Assembly: GCA_016298065.1 (NCBI GenBank)
Contig: JAEDDN010000009.1
Location: 1 to 30,478, forward strand
Origin: Oscillospiraceae bacterium
GTDB lineage: Bacteria > Bacillota > Clostridia > Oscillospirales > Ruminococcaceae
Direction of reading: 5' to 3'
Length of the DNA stretch: 30,478 nucleotides
Shown here: piece by piece, positions 17,734 to 25,605 of the stretch
Position numbering within the stretch: the first letter of the stretch is position 1
Layout: each line of letters opens with the position of its first letter
Position numbers and translations under genes: made by a program
Notes under the pieces: generated by a model
Told to the model about the DNA's origin: nothing
The model's input: only the letters and a program-made list of their open reading frames with translations
Database searches by the model: none

Positions 17734-19536
17734 TTATCCATTTGTAATTTTAACCACTATTTCATTATTACAAAACATATTGAAAAATTCATCTTTTGAT
17801 ATACTTTCCGTCTTTATCATTTCCGCCAGATAAAGAAGATTGTCTACAGAGATTGCAGCCCCAGGAATTTCTGATTGAGATTTTGATATATATTCAAGTT
17901 GAGATTTAAAATTACCTTTCAAAAATGAAGTAATGAAAAGGAAAGTAAATGTATCAACGTTAGTATTAAAATTTTTCCACCATTCGTTCTTGGGTAATTC
18001 TGGTACTCTCCGTGCGTTTTCGTTGATATATCGGCTCATCTCATCAGCACATTTTTTGTCAATATTGAAACCATCTTTATAAGATTTGTTATCAATAATA
18101 GTTCCATAGTTTTCGTGAGATATGATAACATCAGGTCTGTTCGCATCTCCAAGTCTCAGCCCATTAAAACAAAGCTCTTTTGTAAACAATTCTGCTGTTT
18201 GAATCTCAAATTCTCGGGCATCTGCATTTTTCTTGCTTTTAGATGCATCACTATATGCCAAATCAACAAGAACAAGATATTTATGATCAATAACTTTAAG
18301 TTGTTCTCTTATCGTCTCTTTGAGTTGAGTGATGTCGGCTTTTATAACTGAAATTGTTGAAGGAATTATTAAGCCTTTAATCTTATCAGTTATTTTATAC
18401 TTTCCATTACGTTCATGTATATTAATGCCTATTTGCATTAGTCCAATTATGTCATCGGCAATTGACGATTCTGATACATCTATTTTTTCGGCTTGTAAAA
18501 ATTCTTGTATCTGTTTAATGGACTTTTCAGAATTTGTAATGGATTTAATAATATTCGCACGTTCCATTCTGAGATACTCGGAATCCGGAGATTTGTTTGA
18601 AGCTAACATTTCGTATAATACTATTTTGGGTGTTTTGGCATTACTGGAATTCCCTAAGGCTCTTTTTAGTGCTTTTTCACCTTCTCTGGTTATATAGTAT
18701 TTCTGTAGTTTTACGGTGTAATCAATACCTCTATATGTTTCAGTTACGTCTTCATTTTTAGACTCTACCCAACCCATTTGTGCACACCAACTAGCAATGC
18801 CACGGGCATATTTATCGGAATCGCCTTCCTCATTGCTCTTAACTCTTTTGCGTTCTTCTTCACTTGCAACGCTATAGTCATATACATAAATATTTTGAGG
18901 AATAGATGTAAAGCCTAGTTCCCCATAAAAGCCAAGTTGTCTGCCAATTTCAAATTTTGTATAACCATTACCATCAGAAAGGAGCTACAAAACTCGACAT
19001 ACTGGCGGATAGGATAGTAATGATTTAGTAAAGAATTCTCTTTCTTCTGTTGAACCATCTGTGGTGTTGGCAAGTTCTTCCCCTAACTCTGACAAAGAGC
19101 AGGTGTCATTTTTTCCATCATATATAAGTAACCCACAAGAAATTGCCCATCTTAAAAAACCTTCAGCAGTCCAATCATCTGTGTACGGCTTTTTAATAGT
19201 TGTAGTAGCACCTGTATCATCACGGTACACTTTATCTTGTTGACCATCAATAGTTGCCTGAATTAAACCTGTGCAGATCGCATTAGTTCGCCCTTGTTTA
19301 CCCGCTCCTTTTCCTTTAAGCACCATATATTCTGCAGTAATAATTTCGTTTGAAAGTGCTTCGGAAAACTTTAAGTAATCATCGTTACTTATTAGATGAT
19401 ACTTTTTGAGCAAAGGCAGACGCACTTCCCTTAACCAAACATTATATTTACTATTGTACTTGAAAACGCTAACTGTCTTTTTTAAGTTTGCTAATTTACC
19501 TGGGTTTTGTATCCAGCCGAAAGTTCTTCTCGCCAT
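17734..19536 (-). pseudogene. FokI-like type IIS restriction endonuclease with one in-frame amber codon
   Basis: One continuous frame of 601 codons (FokI has about 583 residues) interrupted only by TAG at codon 184. Before the stop, residues RTFGWIQNPGK near the N-terminus, DGFLRWA-like DWTAEGFLRWA and SYPPVCRVL match the FokI recognition domain. After the stop the frame resumes with LLSDGNGYTKFEIGRQLGF, EEGDSDKYARGIASW and then the nuclease domain. The PD-DxK residues are RPD (D469) and IIDNK (D482, K484), followed by NEWWKNF and FLKGNFKSQL, as in FokI. ATG at 19536 is chosen because AAGGTGG sits 8 nt upstream; an in-frame GTG at 19548 is the alternative. The ribosome binding site overlaps the methylase stop codon, so translation was coupled. 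The DNA is visibly more A+T rich than the flanking housekeeping genes, suggesting transfer. Either a recent nonsense mutation or read-through; the C-terminal half alone would be an untargeted nuclease domain. Confidence 0.88.
18985..18987 (-). other. In-frame amber (TAG) codon within the FokI-like gene
   Basis: The codon context is VL-TAG-LL. The aligned FokI stretch (IRIL-T-LLEDG, recalled) has a Thr here. Sequence on both sides aligns without any shift, so this is a base substitution, not a frameshift. Confidence 0.85.
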
Positions 19537-19549
19537 AATATGTACCACC

Positions 19550-21505
19550 TTAATAATTTATTATTAGCACTTCTCTGCTTTTCCCTTGTCGAGTATTATA
19601 ACTCGAATTGGAATAATCTCTGTCAATATCTATAACCTTGTATTTCTTTGCCCATTTAATTAACAGATTATTTGTTTTTCCCTTATGTTCAACCACATTA
19701 GATAAAGCGAAACGAATTCCTTTTTCATCTGCTTTATCTAAAAACGCATACAAAGCCTTTTCTTCTTCTGTACCCCAATCCTTAAAGCCTCGGTTTCCGT
19801 CGTTATATGAGCCGGTTGTTATTAGATAAGGAGGATCGCAATATATTAAATCGCCACTATTTAAATTGCTTATATCAAATTCCAAGAAATCAACACTACT
19901 GAAGGTAATATCAATTTTATGCAGTTTATTAACAAATTTAATAAGATTGTTTTTCATTGCTTCTGAAAATTGGCTTCTGTTCCTTCCAAATGGATTGTTG
20001 TATTCATGATTGCTGTTAAATCTGAATTGGTAATTAAACGAATAACAGGAAAGAACATATAATTCAATAGAATTAGGATTTGCATTATATGCTTTTCTTA
20101 AAGCAATAAACCCTGCTTCATTTGTCTTAGACAATTTGTATTTATCAATGACTGAATAAACTTCTAATAAAATTTTATCGGTAGAGTTATTCTTAAAGTA
20201 CTCAAACAATTTGATAACTATACTGTTTATGTCATTACAGAATATTTTGTCTGCACAAACATTGATTGCAACATTGCAACCACCTGAAAACAGATCAATA
20301 AAAGTACGAATATTGCTAGGAAAATGAGGTATTATTTGTGGCAGTACTTTATATTTTCCTCCTATATAGTTGGTTGGACTCTTAATGTACTTTTTGCTTC
20401 CAGGACTGTTTTTGAAACCTATGTTACTGTTTCTTTCCTTTATATTAAAATAATAGTTGATGTGTTCAATGTGTTTTTTTACATAAAACAAATATTCGTA
20501 TAACGTATGTTGTTTGTTATCTTTCTTGCTCTTGTATTGTCTGTACGGAATGGTATATTTCTTGTATGTATCAGGAATTCCATATTTTTTTAATACATTC
20601 TCTATCTCGCCTTCTGTCATAATTCCAGCGTTACTGTAACTCATAACAATATTCTCAAATTTAGCTTTACTAATCAATTCTTCAAAAGCATCATGTGCTT
20701 GAGATTTGACACAGAATGGTGACTTTTGATCTTTATACGGTCGTAGTCCGGTTGTCCCCCTAATATCAGGATAATCATATTTTGAGATTGTTTCTAAAAT
20801 GTGATAATTTGATGCATACTGTCTCTCGTTATATGGTGGATCGATATAAATAATATTTCCTTCTAAACCATCAATCAGCTTTAGTGCATCCTCATTATAA
20901 CATTTATTGTTTAGACCATTATCAAGAACTTCAAGTCTTAATAATTCTAACTCTTTAAAACTTCTCTTATCCCATTGCTTTAAATATGCTCCATATGTTC
21001 CTGTAGTATTTGATACAAAGGGAACCCCCTCTATAAGTGCGGCAAGAAGATAAAAATATTCTAATTAATCAAGCAAATTGGATTTTTTCCAGGCTTCGAT
21101 AGTATTTCTTATAAAATCTATCCTTACAGCATTTTTGTTTGAAAAATACATCCTCGAACAATCATCATGCGGAGTATAGTTATTTGTAATAAAATATTTA
21201 TCGTCATTATAATCGTATGTCTGAATTTTGGCGTCTTCTAAAAATGACATTGGGTCAAGAATTCCTATGTTTTTCAATTTAGAAAAAGTAGGTTCAGAAT
21301 TGTTCTCTATTGTTGCTTTTTGAATAACATATGAAAAGTATAATGCATCATTTGAGTGAATCTCATAATATGGTTTAAAGTGCCTTGCCACTGTACCTGT
21401 CCCAGAAAAAATATCACAGAAAACACCACCCATCTTCTGAACATTTTGATTAATCACAGCTTCAATATTATTGAGTAAATTGGATTTACAGCCTATAAAT
21501 CGCAT
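19550..21505 (-). pseudogene. M.FokI-like double-domain adenine methyltransferase with one in-frame ochre codon
   Basis: One frame of 652 codons (M.FokI has 647 residues) interrupted only by TAA at codon 147. Domain 1: MRFIGCKSNLL (motif X) and FCDIFSGTGTVARHF (motif I) lie before the stop. After it come LEYFYLLAALIEGVP, IIYIDPPYNERQYASNYH (motif IV) and MSYSNAGIM (motif VIII region). Domain 2: NYIGGKYKVLPQI (X), FIDLFSGGCNVAIN (I), IYCDPPYL (IV) and a C-terminal NTRQGKSREVLI. Both are D12/Dam-class N6-adenine methylases; in M.FokI each domain modifies one strand of the asymmetric site. The stop removes motif IV from domain 1, but domain 2 is intact and could be made by re-initiation (TTG 20677 or ATG 20644). 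The ATG at 21505 (MRFIG) fits the family start and a promoter placing +1 near 21530; a TTG at 21568 is upstream of that. Confidence 0.88.
21065..21067 (-). other. In-frame ochre (TAA) codon within the methyltransferase gene
   Basis: The context is KKSNLLD-TAA-LEYFYLLAALIE. Family members have an E/D-rich lead into EFYYLLA at this place. The frame continues without change for 504 codons, so this is a substitution. Confidence 0.85.
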
Positions 21506-21512
21506 GTTCTCA

Positions 21513-21527
21513 CATCCCAAAACATCC
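21513..21527. promoter_or_regulatory. Two GGATG motifs in the methylase leader
   Basis: CATCC on the plus strand (GGATG on the coding strand) occurs at 21513-21517 and 21523-21527, exactly 10 bp apart, between the predicted transcription start and the start codon. GGATG is the recognition sequence of FokI. A methylation-sensing or self-repressing role is inference. Confidence 0.4.
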
Positions 21528-21536
21528 TTTTTAGAT

Positions 21537-21565
21537 ATTGTATCATAATAGTGTGTGTCTCGCAA
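21537..21565 (-). promoter_or_regulatory. Promoter of the R-M locus
   Basis: TTGCGA (21560-21565), 17-bp spacer, TACAAT (21537-21542) on the minus strand. It would give a leader of about 25 nt to the ATG at 21505, and supports that start over the upstream TTG. Confidence 0.6.
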
Positions 21566-21780
21566 CAATATTTTTCATAAAATCTTCATTCTTCTTTATT
21601 TATTGATAGTGTAAATTATATATTTATTTTTAAGCACCATACCGATAAACCATTTATACATTCTCACTCCCCCTTTAGTACAATACGCCAAAAGTTTTTT
21701 ATCAATATAACTGCCAAATTATATATAATCTAAAAATATGTTAACTTTTTTTGAAAAATGCAGATTTTTCTCTCGGAATA

Positions 21781-21789
21781 TGGTATCAT
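21781..21789 (+). promoter_or_regulatory. Extended -10 promoter of the Nudix gene
   Basis: TGG-TATCAT forms an extended -10 element about 40 bp before the Nudix start codon, with AAGGGAG following at 21811. No good -35 at 17 bp is seen; TTGAAA at 21751 is too far. The stretch 21569-21780 is AT-rich and holds nothing else that I recognise. Confidence 0.45.
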
Positions 21790-21827
21790 AATATCAGTTA
21801 TCACATTATAAAGGGAGAAGGCTTACT

Positions 21828-22241
21828 ATGCAATTTGAAAAGTCTTGCGGTGCCGTCGTATTCAGAAAATACCACGGCAATACCGAACTGCTTATCATAA
21901 AACATGTAAACGGCGGACACTGGTCCTTCCCGAAAGGACACGTCGAAGAGGGCGAAACCGAAGAGGAAACCGCTATCCGAGAGATAAAAGAAGAAACGGG
22001 AGTTGACGTAATAATCGACTCAAGCTTCAGAGAGGTTGTCACCTATTCGCCGAAAAAGGAAACTCAAAAGGACGTAATATATTTTCTTGCAATCGCCAAA
22101 AACTCAAACTTGGTTCCTCAGGAGGAGGAAATCGCCGATATAAAATGGGTCGAAATCAGCCGTGCGCACGCTGTTTTAAGCTACGACAACGACAGACAGC
22201 TTGTAAATAAGGTAAAACCCATTATTAAAGACAGCTATTAA
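21828..22241 (+). CDS. Nudix hydrolase, Ap4A-hydrolase-like
   Basis: A 137-residue protein with a complete Nudix box GX5EX7REUXEEXGU at residues 37-59 (GHVEEGETEEETAIREIKEETGV). The N-terminal FEKSCGAVVFR and WSFPKGHVE are typical of bis(5'-nucleosyl)-tetraphosphatases of the MutT/Nudix family, which split Ap4A-type dinucleotides or other nucleoside diphosphate derivatives. The exact substrate cannot be read from sequence. It has its own ribosome binding site and terminator and is the only plus-strand protein gene between 17.6 and 30.4 kb. Confidence 0.88.
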   Translation: MQFEKSCGAVVFRKYHGNTELLIIKHVNGGHWSFPKGHVEEGETEEETAIREIKEETGVDVIIDSSFREVVTYSPKKETQKDVIYFLAIAKNSNLVPQEEEIADIKWVEISRAHAVLSYDNDRQLVNKVKPIIKDSY

Positions 22242-22260
22242 AATTTATTTGTCAAATTAA

Positions 22261-22291
22261 AAATCCGCAGGCTTAACCTGCGGATTTTTTT
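22261..22291. terminator. Bidirectional terminator between Nudix gene and feo operon
   Basis: An 11-bp stem (22261-22271 with 22277-22287), followed by T-runs on both strands (TTTTTTTATATT on plus, TTTTTAATTT on minus). It serves the convergent Nudix and feo transcripts. Confidence 0.88.
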
Positions 22292-22303
22292 ATATTATAA
22301 GTT

Positions 22304-22477
22304 TTAGTTTTTCTTATGGCACTCATTTGCCATAGCACAGTTTTCACAACCGCAACCACAGGAGGACTTTCCTGCTTTTTTGTTTTTTATCATACGGATT
22401 ATAACAAAAGCTACAATAAGCGCTAAAATCACCGACACCACAATCGTCCCTATGTTTTGCGATAAAAAATTAAGTAT
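22304..22477 (-). CDS. FeoB-associated Cys-rich membrane peptide
   Basis: A 57-residue peptide too short for most gene callers. A single membrane helix (about residues 9-28) precedes a basic stretch and then a Cys-rich tail SSCGCGCENCAM...CH, the signature of FeoB-associated Cys-rich proteins (six Cys). It is the last gene of the feo operon, 24 bp after feoB. A perfect AAGGAGG lies 7 nt before an ATA codon, and ATA is the only codon at the right place. The sequence from there (MLNFLSQNIGTIVV if ATA is read as Met) looks like homologues' N-termini. The start is therefore most likely AUA, or ATG with a base error. Its presumed role is helping FeoB-mediated Fe(II) uptake, perhaps as a metal ligand; this is known only loosely. 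Confidence 0.85.
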   Translation of the reverse strand: MLNFLSQNIGTIVVSVILALIVAFVIIRMIKNKKAGKSSCGCGCENCAMANECHKKN

Positions 22478-22501
22478 AACTGTTCCTCCTTAAAATAAAT
22501 C

Positions 22502-24904
22502 TTATTTTTTAATCTTTACCTTTGCAGTAAGCTTATTTGATTCCTTATAAGGCTTAAATAACATATACATCATAAACGCTATGAGTAAGACTGCTATAAT
22601 AACGCCTATAATATTTGCACTGCCTGTGAATAAGCCTCCGAGCCGGTAAACTATAAGCGATATTACATAAGCAAATACACACTGATAGCCTATTGCAAAT
22701 AAAGTCCATTTTGCGCTGTTCATTTCACGTCTTATAGCACCTATAGCGGCAAAGCAAGGAGCACAAAGCAGGTTGAAGATAAGGAACGAATATGCGGTAA
22801 GTTTTGTCATACCCTCAAAGTCGAGTACGCCAAATACGCCGACAACCTCTTCTTTTGCCACAAGTCCCATAATAGTTGCAACCGTAGCCTTTATAGTGCC
22901 AAAGCCGAGAGGCGCAAAAATTAAGCAAATTGCACCGCCTATAATGCCGAGCAAGCTGTTTTCAAGCTCCATATCAACATCAAAGCCGAACGCACCGTCA
23001 ACCACTCCGAAGCAAGAGCCTGCCCAGATGATGATTGAGGAAATGAGGATAATTGTACCCGCCTTTTTAATGAATGAGCTTGCACGTTCCCACATAGAGC
23101 GCAGAACATTTGAAACGGTCGGCCAGTGGTAAGCAGGAAGCTCCATAACAAACGGAGCAGGGTCGCCTGCGAACATCTTTGTCTTTTTGAGCATTATACC
23201 CGAAATTACTATTGCCTCAACGCCGATAAAATATGCGCTTGGAGCTACCCACCACGCTCCGCCGAACAAAGCCGAAGCAATAAGAGCAATAATCGGAAGC
23301 TTAGCCCCACACGGAATAAAGGTGGTAGTCATTATTGTCATTTTGCGGTCACGGTCATTTTCTATCGTTCTGGAAGCCATAATACCCGGAACCCCGCAAC
23401 CTGTACCTATAAGCATAGGTATAAAGGATTTACCCGAAAGTCCGAATTTGCGGAAAATTCTATCCATAACAAATGCAATACGAGCCATATATCCGCACGA
23501 CTCTAAAAATGCAAGGAATATAAACAGTACTAACATCTGAGGCACAAAGCCCAAAACTGCGCCGACACCGCCTATAATACCGTCAATGATAAGGCTCTTT
23601 AGCCATTCGGTGCAATTTATTGCGTCAAGTCCGTTTTCGACAAGAACAGGTATGCCCGGAATCCAAATGCCGTAATCTGCGGTATCGGGAGCGTCCTCCA
23701 TAGCCGTATCAACTATCTCGGAAATGTCGTAGCCCTCTTGGGCAAGTGAATCGCCAAAGGTGTCTACCGCTTCCTCAAAAGCGCCGAAATCCTCACCCTC
23801 TACTGCGTCTAAAATGTCCTCGGCTCCTATAATCTCGTCTGCCTTTGCGTTTTCTAAAATACTACCTAGCTCCTCGGTCCAAACATTTTCGGAAGCATAA
23901 TCGGTAATCGCTTGGTCATAGCTTGATGAGCCTATTCCGAACAGGTGCCAGCCGTCGCCGAAAACACCGTCGTTTGCCCAGTCGGTTGCCCAAGTACCTA
24001 CGGTAGTTACAGATATATAATACACCAAAAACATTACTACCGCAAATATCGGAAGCGCTAAAAATCTGTTGGTGACAATCTTATCTATTTTATCCGAGGT
24101 GGACATCTTACCTGCTGATTTCTTTTTATAACAGCTCTTCATAAGCGACGCTATGTAAATATATCTTTCGTTTGTGATAATGCTTTCTGCGTCGTCGTCC
24201 ATTTCGGCTTCGGCAGCCTTTATGTCTTCTTCGATATGTGATAATGTGCTTTCGTCTAAGCTTAACTGCTCGAGCACCTTTTCGTCACGTTCAAACACCT
24301 TAATAGCATACCAGCGTTGCTGTTCTGCGGGCATATCGTGAACCGTTGCTTCTTCAATATGCGCCAAAGCATGTTCTACCGCACCCGAAAAAGTATGCAT
24401 AGGAACTGTCTTTGCATTGTCTGCCGCCTCAATGGCAGCTTTTGCCGCCTCCATTATTCCGGTTCCCTTTAATGCAGATACCTCGACTATCTTACATCCG
24501 AGCTGACGTGAAAGCTCCTCGGTATTTATTTTGTCGCCGTTTTTTCTGACAACATCCATCATATTTATGGCAATAACAACAGGAATACCGAGCTCGGTAA
24601 GCTGTGTAGTAAGATACAGGTTTCTCTCTAAGTTAGTGCCGTCGATAATGTTAAGTATTGCGTCGGGACGTTCGTTTACAAGATAATTTCTTGCTACAAC
24701 CTCCTCCAAAGTATACGGCGAGAGCGAATAAATACCCGGTAAGTCGGTTATTGTAACTCCCTCGTGTTTTTTTAGTTTACCCTCTTTTTTCTCTACGGTA
24801 ACGCCCGGCCAGTTTCCCACAAACTGATTAGAGCCTGTGAGCGCGTTAAACAAGGTCGTTTTACCGCTGTTCGGATTTCCCGCAAGAGCAATTCTTAAAT
24901 CCAT
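22502..24904 (-). CDS. feoB: Ferrous iron transporter FeoB
   Basis: An 800-residue membrane Fe(II) transporter with an N-terminal G protein. G1 GNPNSGKTT (9-17), G3 DLPG (54-57), G4 NMMD (114-117) and G5 SALKG (143-147). A helical guanine-dissociation-inhibitor-like region (about 170-265) follows, then the membrane part from about 280, with FeoB Gate repeats and Nucleos-type core; the conserved GTGCGVPG motif is visible. Between the first membrane helix (about 282-300) and the conserved PGIP-LVENGL segment (about 416) there is an unusually long, strongly acidic insertion (about 325-412). This makes the protein longer than many homologues. The start ATG has AAGGGG upstream. It follows two feoA genes. 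Confidence 0.96.
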   Translation of the reverse strand: MDLRIALAGNPNSGKTTLFNALTGSNQFVGNWPGVTVEKKEGKLKKHEGVTITDLPGIYSLSPYTLEEVVARNYLVNERPDAILNIIDGTNLERNLYLTTQLTELGIPVVIAINMMDVVRKNGDKINTEELSRQLGCKIVEVSALKGTGIMEAAKAAIEAADNAKTVPMHTFSGAVEHALAHIEEATVHDMPAEQQRWYAIKVFERDEKVLEQLSLDESTLSHIEEDIKAAEAEMDDDAESIITNERYIYIASLMKSCYKKKSAGKMSTSDKIDKIVTNRFLALPIFAVVMFLVYYISVTTVGTWATDWANDGVFGDGWHLFGIGSSSYDQAITDYASENVWTEELGSILENAKADEIIGAEDILDAVEGEDFGAFEEAVDTFGDSLAQEGYDISEIVDTAMEDAPDTADYGIWIPGIPVLVENGLDAINCTEWLKSLIIDGIIGGVGAVLGFVPQMLVLFIFLAFLESCGYMARIAFVMDRIFRKFGLSGKSFIPMLIGTGCGVPGIMASRTIENDRDRKMTIMTTTFIPCGAKLPIIALIASALFGGAWWVAPSAYFIGVEAIVISGIMLKKTKMFAGDPAPFVMELPAYHWPTVSNVLRSMWERASSFIKKAGTIILISSIIIWAGSCFGVVDGAFGFDVDMELENSLLGIIGGAICLIFAPLGFGTIKATVATIMGLVAKEEVVGVFGVLDFEGMTKLTAYSFLIFNLLCAPCFAAIGAIRREMNSAKWTLFAIGYQCVFAYVISLIVYRLGGLFTGSANIIGVIIAVLLIAFMMYMLFKPYKESNKLTAKVKIKK

Positions 24905-24923
24905 AAATATCCCCTTCTTTTTA

Positions 24924-24951
24924 TTATTAGCATAGGCTAACTCATTTGCAA
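24924..24951 (-). promoter_or_regulatory. Possible feoB-proximal promoter with internal operator
   Basis: On the minus strand TTGCAA (24946-24951), 16-bp spacer, TAATAA (24924-24929). The palindrome TTAGCATAGGCTAA (plus strand, 24927-24940) occupies the spacer. This is the position expected for a repressor site. The promoter match is moderate. Confidence 0.45.
24927..24940. promoter_or_regulatory. TTAGC-N4-GCTAA operator copy 1
   Basis: A perfect 5-bp inverted repeat TTAGC-ATAG-GCTAA, between feoA and feoB. The same 14-bp pattern recurs at 25508-25521 (one half-site is TTAGT) and 25618-25631, so a shared regulator is likely. Half-sites resemble DtxR/IdeR-type GGTTAG...CTAACC boxes but with a wider spacing. 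Confidence 0.6.
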
Positions 24952-24980
24952 AAATATATGATAACTTTAAAAGTTATCAT
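24951..24980 (-). terminator. Hairpin at the end of feoA, attenuator before feoB
   Basis: A 10-bp perfect stem (24971-24980 with 24958-24967), loop of three, then ATATATTTTTGC on the minus strand. It overlaps the stop codon of the second feoA. It would reduce transcription into feoB unless ribosomes or the downstream promoter compensate. Confidence 0.55.
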
Positions 24981-25198
24981 TCCACCTCTATCATTTCGGC
25001 ATCTGCTTTACGAAGCGACAATTCATAGCCTCGTACCGTAACTTCAACAGGATCACCTAACGGTGCTACCTTACGGACATATATATTGGTGCCTTTGGTA
25101 ATTCCCATATCCATTATTCTGCGCTTTACAGCGCCTTCCCCGTGAAGCTTTAAAACCTTGACGGTTTCTCCGATTTTTGCCTCTTTTAGTGTTTTCAC
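24977..25198 (-). CDS. feoA: FeoA-like small SH3-fold protein (second of two)
   Basis: A 73-residue cytoplasmic protein with the FeoA pattern of G-V-L-GEGAVKRRIMDMGITKGT-I-VRKVAPLGDPVEV-VRGYELSLRK, ending in E-I-VE. FeoA binds FeoB and supports Fe(II) uptake. The start codon is GTG behind AAAGGGGGAG. It lies between another feoA and feoB. Confidence 0.95.
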   Translation of the reverse strand: MKTLKEAKIGETVKVLKLHGEGAVKRRIMDMGITKGTNIYVRKVAPLGDPVEVTVRGYELSLRKADAEMIEVE

Positions 25199-25229
25199 TA
25201 TGTACTCCCCCTTTACATTAACTTATAAT

Positions 25230-25442
25230 TTAAATCATAATTTTTTGTGCCATTTCAGCACTTATAGCCACTCTCGACTCTTTGACATTTACAATTACGT
25301 TTCCACCAAGTGTTGATATGACCGTAACGCTACCGCCTGCCACAAAACCGAGATCCTCAAGATGTTTTTTTATTTCGGGCTTTCCGCCGACTTTTTTTAT
25401 AATGTTTTCCTCGCCGGGATTTGCAAGTATAAGCGGCATCAT
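25230..25442 (-). CDS. feoA: FeoA-like small SH3-fold protein (first of two)
   Basis: A 70-residue protein with LEDLGFVAGGSVTVISTLGGNVIVNVKESRVAIS, the second common FeoA subtype, which lacks the basic RGYELSLR end. Two in-frame ATGs are adjacent at the start (25440-25442 and the next codon), behind GGAAGGAAG. It opens the operon feoA-feoA-feoB-Cys-rich peptide. Confidence 0.93.
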   Translation of the reverse strand: MMPLILANPGEENIIKKVGGKPEIKKHLEDLGFVAGGSVTVISTLGGNVIVNVKESRVAISAEMAQKIMI

Positions 25443-25496
25443 AACTTCGCTTCCTTCCGTTTGAGTTTATATGTATATTCTAAGTCCGGTTAAAAA

Positions 25497-25532
25497 ATAG
25501 TCTTAAGTTAGTCAAAGCTAACCCAAGACTAT
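25497..25532. promoter_or_regulatory. Palindrome over the feo transcription start (operator copy 2)
   Basis: A 15-bp imperfect inverted repeat (25497-25511 with 25518-25532; two mismatches) containing TTAGT-CAAA-GCTAA at 25508-25521. It overlaps the -10 and +1 of the feo promoter. It is also followed by TTTTTTAA on the minus strand, so it could work as a terminator for read-through from the right. Position favours a DNA operator. Confidence 0.6.
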
Positions 25533-25559
25533 TATATTATTTGTGATTTTGCCTGTCAA
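25531..25559 (-). promoter_or_regulatory. feo operon promoter
   Basis: Perfect TTGACA (25554-25559) and TATAAT (25531-25536) with a 17-bp spacer on the minus strand. The overlapping palindrome implies repression, plausibly by an iron-responsive factor (inference). Confidence 0.85.
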
Positions 25560-25605
25560 TGATTTTACGGGGATTTTTCGCTATCCAAAGCCATTTTTGT
25601 AGGAT

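Noticed and set aside
18985..19548. Treating the 187-aa and 347-aa frames as two independent genes
   Set aside because: They are in phase, the gap translates into FokI-like sequence, and the second frame's Met has no ribosome binding site.
18985..21067. Stop-codon reassignment (TAG/TAA read as an amino acid) throughout the genome
   Set aside because: Many housekeeping genes in the window end at TAA with correct C-termini, so general reassignment of TAA does not fit. Local read-through of TAG is not excluded.
17570..21600. Insertion of the R-M locus into tRNA-Thr by an integrase
   Set aside because: No integrase gene and no repeat of the tRNA 3' end was found near 21569-21800. The terminator right after the tRNA is intact.
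24958..24980. A Fur box at the feoA-feoB junction (TGATAAC...GTTATCA)
   Set aside because: The spacing of the half-sites is wrong for Fur, the palindrome overlaps the feoA stop codon, and it is followed by a T-run, so a terminator hairpin is the simpler reading.
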